Below are positions 10,102 to 18,266 of a DNA stretch of 64,000 bases, piece by piece. The stretch covers positions 558,001 through 622,000 of the forward strand of contig NZ_AUDC01000010.1 in NCBI RefSeq assembly GCF_000425265.1, written 5' to 3'. A program made the translations under genes and the position numbers. Source of the stretch: Maridesulfovibrio zosterae DSM 11974. Lineage in GTDB: Bacteria; Desulfobacterota; Desulfovibrionia; Desulfovibrionales; Desulfovibrionaceae. How positions within the stretch are numbered: the first letter of the stretch is position 1; every line of letters begins with the position of its first letter. The notes beneath the pieces are model-generated. The model saw only the letters and a list, made by a program, of their open reading frames with translations. It made no database searches and was not told the origin of the DNA.

Positions 10102-10398
10102 GGCCATTTTTTTTATAATTTTAAATATAAAGAATAAAAGACTTAGTTACAGATACTTAGGTCTTTTTTATAAGAGAATTGATTTTAAATATTTATTCTT
10201 TTTGCATTTCCTGATGACTATTTTCTTAATAGCCTTTCATTACAATTTGCGCTAGGAGCATAGCCCTAATAGATTTTAGCTCGCGTTTGAATCTGCATTT
10301 TATATCATTACTTTTCTTTATTTTTAAATAACTAAGTTTCGCGTTAGAGCGAATTTATTAAAGTTTTATTTTAGTTCCCTAGGTCCTGCGGAGGCGTC
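10102..10398. other. Intergenic region before the queuosine transporter
   Basis: AT-rich 297-bp gap. It holds the terminator of the preceding gene, an imperfect GC-bounded stem around 10248-10284, and a short TTCGC...GCGAA hairpin near 10338. No riboswitch that I recognise and no clear promoter were found. Confidence 0.4.
10138..10169 (+). terminator. Intrinsic terminator of the Pat-like gene
   Basis: AAGACTTAG pairs with the downstream CTTAGGTCTT arm (partly through wobble pairs) and runs directly into six T residues. It lies 37 bases after the stop codon. Confidence 0.7.
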
Positions 10399-11079
10399 AT
10401 GAATGAATTACTATGGATAGGCTTTGCCTTAATGGATTTAACCCTTGTTTTGATTGTATACAGATTCTTCGGCAAGACTGGATTATTTGGATTGATCGTT
10501 TTTAATCTTATTTTATGCAATATTCAGGTGTTGAAGACGATTCAGCTTTTTGGAATGACTACAACTCTGGGTAATATTTTGTATGCCAGTGTTTTTCTTT
10601 CGACTGATATGTTAAGTGAATTTCATGGTAAAGAAGAGGCTAAAAAGGCTGTCTATCTGGGATTTATGATACTTTTGATGGCTGTTGTTTACATGCAGCT
10701 GGCCCTTAAATTCGTCCCTGCGGCAGATGATTTTGTTCAGCCTCATCTTGAGGTGATATTTGGATTTTTACCCAGAATAGCACTGGGAAGTATTTGTGCA
10801 TATCTTGTCTCACAATTGCACGATGTTTATGTTTTTCACCTTCTTAAGGATAAGTTTGGCGAAAGACGTTTATGGCTTAGAAATAATGTCTCTACATTTC
10901 TAAGTCAGTTACTTGATTCTTCTGTTTTTTGTTTTATTGCTTTGTGGGGACTTTTCCCATTTGATGTATGGCTGGAAATTCTTTTCACAACTTATCTGTT
11001 CAAGGTTATCGTAGCTATTATGGATACTCCGTTCCTATATATGGCTAGGCGCATTCATACTAAGGTTTATGGAGCATAA
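10399..11079 (+). CDS. Queuosine precursor transporter (VUT/YhhQ family)
   Basis: A 226-residue polytopic membrane protein with about six hydrophobic segments. It matches the VUT/YhhQ family: the central block NILYASVFLSTDMLSEFHGKE and the SQLHDVYVFHLLKD...LRNNVSTFLSQLLDS stretch are family hallmarks as I recall them. These carriers import preQ0/preQ1 or queuine for the modification of tRNAs that decode NAU and NAC codons. It stands alone, 75 bases before dapF, with a strong SD (GGAGG) at the ATG. tRNA-Tyr, one of the queuosine-modified tRNAs, is also in the window, but that is coincidence of position. Substrate is inferred from family. Confidence 0.88.
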   Translation: MNELLWIGFALMDLTLVLIVYRFFGKTGLFGLIVFNLILCNIQVLKTIQLFGMTTTLGNILYASVFLSTDMLSEFHGKEEAKKAVYLGFMILLMAVVYMQLALKFVPAADDFVQPHLEVIFGFLPRIALGSICAYLVSQLHDVYVFHLLKDKFGERRLWLRNNVSTFLSQLLDSSVFCFIALWGLFPFDVWLEILFTTYLFKVIVAIMDTPFLYMARRIHTKVYGA

Positions 11080-11154
11080 TAACGTAAACTTGACTATTCA
11101 TTCAGTTGGATGAATAATAATTTTTTATCACATTATATTTTGCAGGGGCAGCTA

Positions 11155-12003
11155 ATGAGTAAAATGTTCGGTAGATCTATTCCTTTTTATAAAATGCAAG
11201 GCTGCGGTAATGATTTTGTTATAATCGATAATCGTGAGCTTGGTGTGTCCGTGGCAAAAATGCCGGAATGGGCTGAAAAAATTTGTCAGCGTGCTTTTGG
11301 CGTTTATGCAGATGGATTATTATTTATTGAAAATGCACCGCAAGGTTCAGGTCTTGATTTTGTCTGGCAGTTTTACAATTCAGATGGATCTAGAGCTGAA
11401 ATGTGTGGCAATGCATCACGCTGTGTAGGCAGGCTTGCTCATGCCCTGGACATTGCAGGGGAACAGCATACATTTGGCTCTGATGCTGGGCCGATTAAAG
11501 TTCAGGTTTTTCCACTTCTTGATGAAGTTAAAGTTCAACTGACTTCTCCTGAGGGAGTTGCTTTGAATCAGACTATTGAAGTTGATGGCGAAAAATATCA
11601 GTATCATTTTGCTAACACAGGTGTTCCACATGTCGTAGTGCAAGTTGCCGATGTGGGAGACGTTGATGTCAAAAAGCTTGGCAGAGCCTTAAGATCTCAT
11701 GAAGCTTTTGCCCCTGCCGGAACTAATGTTAATTTTGTCCAGATAGATGATAATGACAGCCTTATTGTTCGTACTTACGAACGCGGGGTTGAAGATGAGA
11801 CTTATGCCTGCGGAACGGGAGTAAGTGCTGTTCAGGTTACTTTGAACCGTCTTGGACTTACTGATGCAGCTGTCCGCATCAAAACGTCCGGTGGTGAAAT
11901 TCTTAAAGTTATTATCGAAGATGGTAATGTCTTTCTGCAAGGAGGGGCTGAATTGACCTTTTCCGGCGAATTATATCTTGATGCACTAGGTGTTGATTTA
12001 TAA
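11155..12003 (+). CDS. dapF: Diaminopimelate epimerase
   Basis: Cofactor-independent racemase that converts LL- to meso-diaminopimelate for lysine and peptidoglycan synthesis in the cytoplasm. The 282-residue product carries both catalytic cysteines, Cys84 in EMCGNASRC and Cys219 in YACGTGVSAVQ, and the N-terminal MQGCGNDFV motif. The start at 11155 gives the usual family length and has GGGGCAG upstream; an in-frame ATG at 11110 would add 15 atypical residues. A strong terminator follows. No other lysine genes are adjacent. Confidence 0.95.
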   Translation: MSKMFGRSIPFYKMQGCGNDFVIIDNRELGVSVAKMPEWAEKICQRAFGVYADGLLFIENAPQGSGLDFVWQFYNSDGSRAEMCGNASRCVGRLAHALDIAGEQHTFGSDAGPIKVQVFPLLDEVKVQLTSPEGVALNQTIEVDGEKYQYHFANTGVPHVVVQVADVGDVDVKKLGRALRSHEAFAPAGTNVNFVQIDDNDSLIVRTYERGVEDETYACGTGVSAVQVTLNRLGLTDAAVRIKTSGGEILKVIIEDGNVFLQGGAELTFSGELYLDALGVDL

Positions 12004-12024
12004 ATCAAATAGTTTTTTCTATGT

Positions 12025-12057
12025 AACAGCCTTATTTTAAAATAAGGCTGTTTTTTT
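12025..12057 (+). terminator. Intrinsic terminator of dapF
   Basis: A perfect 14-bp inverted repeat, AACAGCCTTATTTT / AAAATAAGGCTGTT, ends in a run of seven T residues 21 bases after the dapF stop. Confidence 0.92.
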
Positions 12058-12180
12058 GTTTCACAAAATCCATACCTTAACAGGATAGTTAGAATATAGG
12101 TTAATTCTATGCTTGCAAGGCCTATCGATTGCTTGTATAGGCTTCATTACGCCCTCAACGTGATTTATGAGATAATCAAA

Positions 12181-12220
12181 ATTACTGATTTTCAGTAAAA
12201 ATTACTGATTTTCAGTAAAA
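12181..12220. repeat. Two tandem 20-bp units, each a 15-bp palindrome
   Basis: The unit ATTACTGATTTTCAGTAAAA occurs twice back to back (12181-12200 and 12201-12220) without a mismatch. Each unit contains TACTGA-TTT-TCAGTA, a perfect dyad. The spacing puts both sites near the same face of the helix. They lie about 100-120 bp upstream of a sigma-54-type promoter, where enhancer-binding activators bind. Only two copies exist, so this is an operator or enhancer pair rather than a repeat array. Confidence 0.75.
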
Positions 12221-12236
12221 ACAAGCTGGTTGATGA

Positions 12237-12257
12237 ATAGTTAAATTGTTTAACTAT
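12237..12257. promoter_or_regulatory. Perfect 21-bp dyad, candidate operator
   Basis: ATAGTTAAA-TTG-TTTAACTAT is a perfect 9+3+9 inverted repeat located between the tandem palindromes and the promoter. It differs in sequence from the tandem pair, so a second regulator may bind here. An additional TTTTTAT-ACG-ATAAAAA dyad follows at 12261-12277. Confidence 0.5.
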
Positions 12258-12301
12258 ATGTTTTTATACGATAAAAAACTTAATTGTTATTTCACATTGA
12301 A

Positions 12302-12318
12302 TTGGCATGAATATCGCT
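12302..12318 (+). promoter_or_regulatory. Candidate sigma-54 (RpoN) promoter
   Basis: TTGGCATGAATATCGCT matches the -24/-12 consensus YTGGCACGRNNNTTGCW at 15 of 17 positions with the required GG-N10-GC spacing. It lies 53 bp before the CII-family start codon. An overlapping TATAAT at 12318-12323 could instead serve sigma-70, but its best -35 (TTGAAT, 15-bp spacer) is poorly placed. Confidence 0.6.
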
Positions 12319-12370
12319 ATAATTATGTGTAAGTAATAGTCACAAAATAATTAATCAAGGGAGAAACACC

Positions 12371-12856
12371 ATGGCGAATAACGAACTTACTAAGCTTTTA
12401 CAGGATGTTGTACTCAAAAATGATAAGCCTGCACGCGATGTTGCAAGCGAAATCAATAAGCCGTATCCGACTCTTCTTCGTGAAATCAACCCTGAAGATA
12501 AAGGTGCAAAAGTTGGTATCGAAGAGCTTATTCCCATTATGAGATCTACCGGTAGTATCCGTCCTTTGACCAGACTTGCCAATATCATGGGTTACGTACT
12601 TGTTCCTATGGATATCAATCCCGAAGATCCTGATGAAGCAAACTATATGGCTCTTGATCTTATGGATGGATTTGGAAGATACTCCAAGGCTCTGAAAAGC
12701 GCTTTGCAGGCAGATCCTTCTGATGATCTGGTCAACTCTGTTGAGCAGGAAGGTTTTGAAGCGATCACTGCGATTCTGACTATGGTTCACTATCTGCGTA
12801 AAAGATCTGAAGAAGAGAAGGCTAAAAACGCCCCCCGTCTTGCTCAGATCAGCTAG
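12371..12856 (+). CDS. CII-family (phage-type) transcriptional regulator
   Basis: A 161-residue protein that resembles the phage regulatory CII / CP76 family. Residues about 5-55 look like a helix-turn-helix region (LQDVVLKNDKPARDVASEINKPYPTLLREINP). The rest is helical, with an acidic middle (NPEDPDEANYMALDLMD) and a basic C-terminus. No phage gene lies nearby, so it appears to be a domesticated chromosomal regulator. A strong SD (AAGGGAG) precedes the ATG. Upstream are a sigma-54-like promoter and several palindromes, so its own expression is probably tightly controlled. Family assignment is from recalled similarity; the target genes are unknown. Confidence 0.75.
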   Translation: MANNELTKLLQDVVLKNDKPARDVASEINKPYPTLLREINPEDKGAKVGIEELIPIMRSTGSIRPLTRLANIMGYVLVPMDINPEDPDEANYMALDLMDGFGRYSKALKSALQADPSDDLVNSVEQEGFEAITAILTMVHYLRKRSEEEKAKNAPRLAQIS

Positions 12857-12895
12857 CAAACTTTAGTTTGATCTTTCTCTCCGACTGGCGGAGTT

Positions 12896-12944
12896 AAGCA
12901 TAAAAAAATCCCGGTAGGTCAACTGCCGGGATTTTTTTATGCTT
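12896..12944 (+). terminator. Strong terminator, symmetric on both strands
   Basis: TCCCGGTAG pairs with CTGCCGGGA, with flanking A7/T7 and GCAT/ATGC extensions, giving a long stem followed by seven T residues. The A-run on the other arm makes it active in both directions in principle. Confidence 0.92.
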
Positions 12945-13096
12945 AATTATATTTTAAATCTATTTCATTTAAAAAGCCTATGCTCTTGAACTACTGTAAG
13001 AGTATAGAATTTTTATTAGGTACACCGAAAGATTTAAGCATGCTTCAGGGGAGAGGCTATAAATATGTAATTCTATCAAATAATTAATATATACTT

Positions 13097-13399
13097 TTAG
13101 CAGTCATGTACATCTTTATTGATATAAAAACAAAGATCAAAAAGGTTATTAACCATTTTTTCTACAAGCTCTGCCTGCTCAGGGCATACTTCGTTAGTAT
13201 TTACTGTTTTATTGATTATTTTTGCAAATAATATGGAGACTAGTTCATCATCCTTATTGGTCCAGTACTTAGTAGCAGAGACTGCTTTATTATCAAATCC
13301 GTGATAATACATACACTCCTCCATGAGTGGGGAACATTCTTCAAGGCAGAGATTAATCAAAGACCTCATGTATAAACTATCGGCAGCAATTCTTTTCAC
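13097..13399 (-). CDS. Small hypothetical protein, uncertain
   Basis: A 100-residue frame with five cysteines in addition to a C-terminal DC, mostly helical in appearance, without a signal peptide or recognised domain. It would start at GTG (13399) or at an ATG at 13369; neither has a good Shine-Dalgarno sequence. It sits alone between a terminator and the chemosensory operon, on the opposite strand. The residue mix is protein-like (LINLCLEECSPLMEE, FAKIINKTVN), which is why it is listed. If it is not real, 12945-13582 is a long gene-free leader. Confidence 0.4.
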   Translation of the reverse strand: MKRIAADSLYMRSLINLCLEECSPLMEECMYYHGFDNKAVSATKYWTNKDDELVSILFAKIINKTVNTNEVCPEQAELVEKMVNNLFDLCFYINKDVHDC

Positions 13400-13582
13400 T
13401 TTATGCTAATTGTATTTTTTTTTAACTAAGCAACTTTGAGACTACGTGGTCATTGATTTAATCATATAAAATAAATACAACTACGCTATAGGACATTATG
13501 GTTCCTTTATGTTTTTCCTAGTGTTTAAAACTGTAAAACTACCGCCTTCTTTTCTTTTGGATGGCTGGTTCAGGAAGTACTG

Positions 13583-15805
13583 ATGCGATTCTCACTCAGA
13601 CAGAAAATTATAACCATTGCCTGTGGGGCTGCAATTATACCCATTTTGGTTATGTTTATTATAACTACTATTCTTGAAGGTCGCCTTGAGCTCTGCATGA
13701 AAGACGAGGTTCGTTCTTTGATCGTATCTCATACTTCACAGATTACCAGTGATCTTTATGAAGAGTGCAGGACTTCGGCACAATTGTTAGTAGATGAAAC
13801 GGAACGAGCTACCATGGCCTTAGAGTCTCTTATGGACGACAGCGGGACAGTGAAGGTTTTAAACACCGTTTCAACATGGCCTGTTAATAATCATCGGACA
13901 GAGGGAATGACTGAGATTATCATTCCGGTCATGACTTTTGGTGAACATAGACTGACTTATAAAAAACGCAAAAAAAATTCATTACCTTTTCTTACAGAAG
14001 CATTTCACATTTCAGGAGCTTATTGCACGATATTTCAACGTGTTAATACAGAAGGTGACATGCTGGTAGTCGACACGACATCTCCGGATGAAAAAGGCCA
14101 TCGCAGGTTGGGTGACATCTTTTATTCACTGGATAAAAGCGGTCAGATTTCCACTATTATTAAAGATGTTTTATCCGGCAGGACAGTAAAAAAATACGAA
14201 AACGAGGACCATGGGACCCGTTTTGTGATTTATATTCCCATGCGTGATCAAAATGATAATATAGTCGGTATGTTCGCAATTCACATGGAAGACAATATTG
14301 TTGAGGTCTTGCGTAAATCCATGCTCAATACCACCGTCGGTAAAAGTGGGCATGTATGGGTTGTCGGCACCAGAGGTGAAAATAAAGGTAAATATATAGT
14401 CTCCAATTCTGCTGAAAATGATGGAGAATATGTAGACTCTGTGGGTGGTAAAAAAGGATTTATTTATGAACTCATCGACCAGGCTATCCAGAATGGTGAT
14501 GGCAAAATATCCAGTAAAATATATTTGTGGAAAACTAAGTCGGATAAAACCGGACGGACTAAACTTTCAGTCTTTACATATTTCAAAGAATGGGGCTGGC
14601 TCATTGGAGCAGGCGTTTATCTTGATGAGTATCAGGGCATTACGGATCGCCTAACCGGGGTTTTGGATTATCTGGTTGAATGGTTAATTGTATCCGGGAT
14701 TATTTTATTACTGATTACTCTTGCAATATCATTTTATGTAAGTGGTCTTATAGCTAATCCTGTCAGCCATATGGTTGATCTTGTAAAAATTGTCGCCGAT
14801 GGAGATTTGTTCAGTGCGAAGAAATCACTGGTTAGTGTTGAGGCGAATTGTCCTAATGCACGCAGAGCTATACGGGGTATTAATGACAGGGAATCGTTAG
14901 ATGAAACAGGTCAACTCTATCTTGCAGTTCGAGATATGGTTGAAACCTTAAATTCTCTTGTATCGCAGGTACAGCGTTCAGGAATTCAAGTAACAACTTC
15001 TTCTACTGAAATTGCTGCATCCGCCCGTCAACTTGAGGTTACATTTAATACCCAGGCTGCTGCAACGAATCAAATAAGTGCCACGAGTACGGAGATATCC
15101 GCTAATTCCGGTGAGCTTGCCGGAACAATGCATAAGGTAAACAATTCAGCTTCACAGATGGCAACACTTGCCCATGACGGACAGGATGGCCTTAAAACAA
15201 TGATCCGCATCATGGATGATTTAAGTCTGGCGACTTCCTCAATCACAGATAAACTTGCTGAGATCAATAAAAGAGCTAACTCTATTGAAGGGATTGTCGC
15301 AACAATTACAAAAGTCGCAGATCGTACAAACCTGCTCTCTCTCAATGCTGCCATAGAAGCTGAGAAAGCCGGAAAGTTCGGTCAGGGGTTTTCCGTTGTA
15401 GCTGCTGAAATAAGAAGGCTTGCAGATCAGACATCTGTAGCTGCCCTTGAAATTGAAAACATGATCGCGAATATGCGTTTTTCAGTCGACTCAGGGGTTA
15501 CAGAAATGAATAAGTTTGCCGAAGATGTACGTTTTGGAGCAAGTAAAGCAACAAAACTGGGCAAAAAGCTTGAAGGAATCATGACCGGTGTTCGCGAACT
15601 CAATCCAAGAATTGAAATGGTTAACGATGGTATGACAGCACAGGCCGAAGGCGCTGAACAAATTAGTGAAGCAATGTATCAACTCTCTGAGACGGCGTCG
15701 GATACTTCTGATGCTCTTGGAGAGTTTAACCGCGCAGCGGCTCAGTTAAATGAGGCTGTACAGGGACTGCGCAGCGAAGTTTCCAACTTTAAGGTGAGTG
15801 AATAA
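13583..15805 (+). CDS. Methyl-accepting chemotaxis protein, Cache-type sensor (WspA position)
   Basis: A 740-residue receptor. An N-terminal membrane anchor (about 8-30) leads into a large periplasmic sensor that resembles the Cache_3/Cache_2 fusion (GHVWVVGTRGENKGKYIVS and FKEWGWLIGAGVYLDEY), a second membrane segment near 362-388, a HAMP region and a long coiled-coil signalling domain with the conserved hairpin tip [21 protein letters not shown] (about 583-603). It opens a one-strand operon whose order matches the Wsp surface-sensing system, so it takes the WspA position. CheW follows only two bases after the stop. SD AGGAAG precedes the ATG. Ligand unknown; small carboxylates are typical of such Cache domains. 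Confidence 0.92.
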   Translation: MRFSLRQKIITIACGAAIIPILVMFIITTILEGRLELCMKDEVRSLIVSHTSQITSDLYEECRTSAQLLVDETERATMALESLMDDSGTVKVLNTVSTWPVNNHRTEGMTEIIIPVMTFGEHRLTYKKRKKNSLPFLTEAFHISGAYCTIFQRVNTEGDMLVVDTTSPDEKGHRRLGDIFYSLDKSGQISTIIKDVLSGRTVKKYENEDHGTRFVIYIPMRDQNDNIVGMFAIHMEDNIVEVLRKSMLNTTVGKSGHVWVVGTRGENKGKYIVSNSAENDGEYVDSVGGKKGFIYELIDQAIQNGDGKISSKIYLWKTKSDKTGRTKLSVFTYFKEWGWLIGAGVYLDEYQGITDRLTGVLDYLVEWLIVSGIILLLITLAISFYVSGLIANPVSHMVDLVKIVADGDLFSAKKSLVSVEANCPNARRAIRGINDRESLDETGQLYLAVRDMVETLNSLVSQVQRSGIQVTTSSTEIAASARQLEVTFNTQAAATNQISATSTEISANSGELAGTMHKVNNSASQMATLAHDGQDGLKTMIRIMDDLSLATSSITDKLAEINKRANSIEGIVATITKVADRTNLLSLNAAIEAEKAGKFGQGFSVVAAEIRRLADQTSVAALEIENMIANMRFSVDSGVTEMNKFAEDVRFGASKATKLGKKLEGIMTGVRELNPRIEMVNDGMTAQAEGAEQISEAMYQLSETASDTSDALGEFNRAAAQLNEAVQGLRSEVSNFKVSE

Positions 15806-15807
15806 CC

Positions 15808-16281
15808 ATGCTGGTACTCACTTTTAGAATCGGCGAGTATGTGTACGGCCTTGAGGCTGCTATGGTGGTGGAGGTAGTGCCTCCGGCAATTTATAAAGAA
15901 CTGCCCCGTTCTCCACAGTATGTTAAAGGCATTTTTGACTATCGCGGTACAGTTACTCCGGTAGTAGATCTGTCCATGCTGGCAACAGACACTCCTTGCA
16001 AACCGCTGATGTCTACACGAATTATTATAGTTGACCTTGCCGATCTTGATATGAGTGCAAAGCGCGGCGAAAAATTCTTAGGATTGCTTGCTGAAAATAT
16101 TACTGAGACGTTGAAAGTTGATGATCGAGATTTTGAGACATCAGGTTTGGAAATTCCCGATGCCCCCTGGCTTGGTCGAGTTGCTAGAATCGGTGAATGC
16201 ATGCTGCAGTTAATAAAACCTCAGAAACTTCTTACAGAAGAACTTCATATGGTACTTTTTCCCGTAGAACAGCAGGAATAG
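15808..16281 (+). CDS. CheW-type coupling protein (WspB position)
   Basis: A 157-residue single CheW domain: TFRIGEYVYGLEAAMVVEVVPP, then SPQYVKGIFDYRGTVTPVVDLS, the conserved strand block of CheW. It should bridge the receptors to the CheA kinase. It starts two bases after the receptor stop, so translation is coupled. A second, longer CheW lies two genes on, as in Wsp operons, where two adaptors attach the receptor and the kinase. No unusual residues were noticed. Confidence 0.9.
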   Translation: MLVLTFRIGEYVYGLEAAMVVEVVPPAIYKELPRSPQYVKGIFDYRGTVTPVVDLSMLATDTPCKPLMSTRIIIVDLADLDMSAKRGEKFLGLLAENITETLKVDDRDFETSGLEIPDAPWLGRVARIGECMLQLIKPQKLLTEELHMVLFPVEQQE

Positions 16282-16284
16282 AGT

Positions 16285-17562
16285 ATGAATCTTGAACCAT
16301 TTTATAAAATTCTCAACAAGACCATCGGCCTTTCACCTGAGTCTATGGGAAGGACAGGTATTAAACATGCTCTTACACTCAGAATGCGTGAAACAGATTG
16401 TAACGAAAATGAGTATTTGAGCCTGCTTCGTTCAAGCGATGATGAGCGGACAGAGTTGGTTGAAGAGATTGTGGTGCCTGAAACATGGTTTTTTAGAGAT
16501 ACTAAACCATTTGAATTATTATTTGAAAAGGCTGCTCACCATATATATTCAGAATTCAGAGTTTTAAGTGCCCCCTGTTCCACTGGAGAAGAAGCTTATT
16601 CCATTGCTATGACACTTATGGGGGCGGGTTTGGATACCGCAAAGTTCAAGGTTCACGGAGTAGATATCAGCCAGCGAGCCTTGCAAAAAGCCAGATCTGG
16701 AATATTTACCGAGAATTCATTTCGCTCCGAGATTCCTGTTTATGCTGCAAGTTACTTCCAGAAATGCAATACAGGGAGACAACTTTCTGAAAAGGTAAGA
16801 AAATCAGTAGATTTTTATGCTGGTAATCTTATTGATGGGTGCCTTCCCTCTGGACAGTATGATGTTATTTTTTGTCGCAATTTACTTATTTATCTTGATG
16901 ACCAAGCCAAGAACTGCCTTATTAAGCTTTTTTGTGAGAGGCTGAAGAACGACGGAATCCTTTTTGTAGGACATGCAGAAATGTTATCAATGTTTGATGA
17001 CTGGTTTACTCCAGTCAGAAAGCAGGGTGTTTTTGCCTTTAAGAAAGGGCCTCGCAAATTGGCAGCACTACTTAAAGAACAGGATTGTTCAAAAGTTTCC
17101 TGCAATATTAAACCTGATGGAAAGATTGAAAAATTTTCTTTTCTTAAATCTACATCTGAGTCAGTTCTTGTAAAAAGTGAATCTGCTCATAAAGTTGTGG
17201 CCGACATTAAAGAAACTGCAATTGTCTTTGCCAACCAAGTTGATGCAGAAGATGTCAGGAAACCCTCTGTCGCAGAAGTTAAGCTGCTTGCTGATAAAGG
17301 GCGCATAGATGAGGCTCTTGTGATGTGCAATGACTTGCTTGCTGAGAGTGGCCCGGATTCTCAATTGCTGCATCTTAGTGGATTACTGCATGAAGCAAAG
17401 GGCCAAACTTCAATGGCTGAGAAATGTTACGGAAAAGCTTTGTATCTTGAACCAAATCTTGTGGAATCGTTAGTACATCTTTCTTTGCTTCTGGAGAACA
17501 GAGGCGAGACTCGTAAGGCCGAACTGCTTAGAAACAGGGTCCGGCGGGCCGAAAATAATTAA
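16285..17562 (+). CDS. CheR methyltransferase with C-terminal TPRs (WspC position)
   Basis: The 425-residue protein methylates receptor glutamates with S-adenosylmethionine. The CheR core fills about residues 1-265, with IVVPETWFFRD, the SAM loop FRVLSAPCSTGEEAYSIAM and the catalytic-region pattern YDVIFCRNLLIYLDD. After a variable linker, two or three TPR-like helices occupy about 330-420 (VAEVKLLADKGRIDEALVMC; GQTSMAEKCYGKALYLEPN). CheR-TPR fusions of this length are typical of WspC. The gene begins three bases after the upstream CheW. The enzyme works against the CheB encoded later in the operon. Confidence 0.92.
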   Translation: MNLEPFYKILNKTIGLSPESMGRTGIKHALTLRMRETDCNENEYLSLLRSSDDERTELVEEIVVPETWFFRDTKPFELLFEKAAHHIYSEFRVLSAPCSTGEEAYSIAMTLMGAGLDTAKFKVHGVDISQRALQKARSGIFTENSFRSEIPVYAASYFQKCNTGRQLSEKVRKSVDFYAGNLIDGCLPSGQYDVIFCRNLLIYLDDQAKNCLIKLFCERLKNDGILFVGHAEMLSMFDDWFTPVRKQGVFAFKKGPRKLAALLKEQDCSKVSCNIKPDGKIEKFSFLKSTSESVLVKSESAHKVVADIKETAIVFANQVDAEDVRKPSVAEVKLLADKGRIDEALVMCNDLLAESGPDSQLLHLSGLLHEAKGQTSMAEKCYGKALYLEPNLVESLVHLSLLLENRGETRKAELLRNRVRRAENN

Positions 17563-17574
17563 TGGGACCAGATA

Positions 17575-18231
17575 ATGCAAGAATCCTGCTGGAATAAAAT
17601 AGGTTATGTAGGGGACAGAAGCTGTCCGGAATTAGCTGTCTGGAACCATTGCTATAATTGTCCACAATATGCGCGTGTGGGGTTATCTCTTTTAAACAGA
17701 GAGCCTCCTGAAGGTTACTTGGCTGAAAATACAGAGTCAATTGCAGCTGTAAAAGATGATGATACAGCTGAAAAAAGCGGGGCTGTGGTTTTTCGTATTT
17801 CTAAAGAATGGCTGGCGCTTTCTTCTCATGTTTTTGTTTCCGTTCTAGAACAGAGTATCGTTCGCCCTGTACCGCATCGCAGCAGTAAATTTTTTCGTGG
17901 TTTAACTAATATCCAGGGACAGATTGTACCGGTTATTTCAATGCGGGAACTGCTTGGGCTTGATAAAGAATACCTTACGGCAGAAGAAAAAGGATTCCGT
18001 GTTTTCAGCAGATTTATTTGTGTAGATCGAGGTTTAGGACGTTGGGTTTTTGCTGTTGATGAGGTCTTAGGAGTACATCATTATTTTTCAGACGGGCTGC
18101 TTGATGCGCCAGCAACTGTATCAAAAGCTCCGGCGGCTTACACTAAAGGATTATTTGAAATGAAAGATAAAAGAATCTCTTTGCTGGAAGAAGAACTCTT
18201 ATTTGAAGCATTTAATCGCATTATTAAATAG
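17575..18231 (+). CDS. CheW-type protein with N-terminal cysteine motif (WspD position)
   Basis: A 218-residue adaptor. Residues about 60-215 form a CheW domain (VVFRISKEWLALSSHVFVSVLEQ; FRGLTNIQGQIVPVISMREL). The first 40 residues hold a separate element, CWNKIG...GDRSCPEL...HCYNCPQY, with Cys5, Cys17, Cys26 and Cys29. As I recall, WspD homologues carry a very similar N-terminal cysteine segment, which supports the Wsp assignment. The CxxC and its partners could bind metal or report redox state, but no function is established in what I can see. It lies 12 bases after cheR and 35 before cheA. Confidence 0.9.
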   Translation: MQESCWNKIGYVGDRSCPELAVWNHCYNCPQYARVGLSLLNREPPEGYLAENTESIAAVKDDDTAEKSGAVVFRISKEWLALSSHVFVSVLEQSIVRPVPHRSSKFFRGLTNIQGQIVPVISMRELLGLDKEYLTAEEKGFRVFSRFICVDRGLGRWVFAVDEVLGVHHYFSDGLLDAPATVSKAPAAYTKGLFEMKDKRISLLEEELLFEAFNRIIK

Positions 18232-18266
18232 GGTGGCAATGATGAGTAAGACAGGGAGAAATTAAC

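Larger units (their letters stand above)
12004..12370. other. Regulatory intergenic region upstream of the CII-family gene
   Basis: This 367-bp gap contains the dapF terminator, two tandem palindromes, two further inverted repeats and a sigma-54-like promoter, each listed separately. No open frame is convincing. The density of dyad symmetry is far above other gaps in the window. Confidence 0.6.

Noticed and set aside
10240-10398. preQ1 riboswitch before the queuosine transporter
   Set aside because: An AACTAAG tail is present, but the required upstream stem and C-rich loop cannot be built, and the ribosome site is not sequestered.
12181-12220. CRISPR array
   Set aside because: Only two directly adjoining units without spacers; each unit is itself a palindrome, so an operator pair fits better.
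12004-13582. Prophage remnant around the CII-like gene
   Set aside because: No integrase, structural or lysis gene and no att-like repeats nearby.
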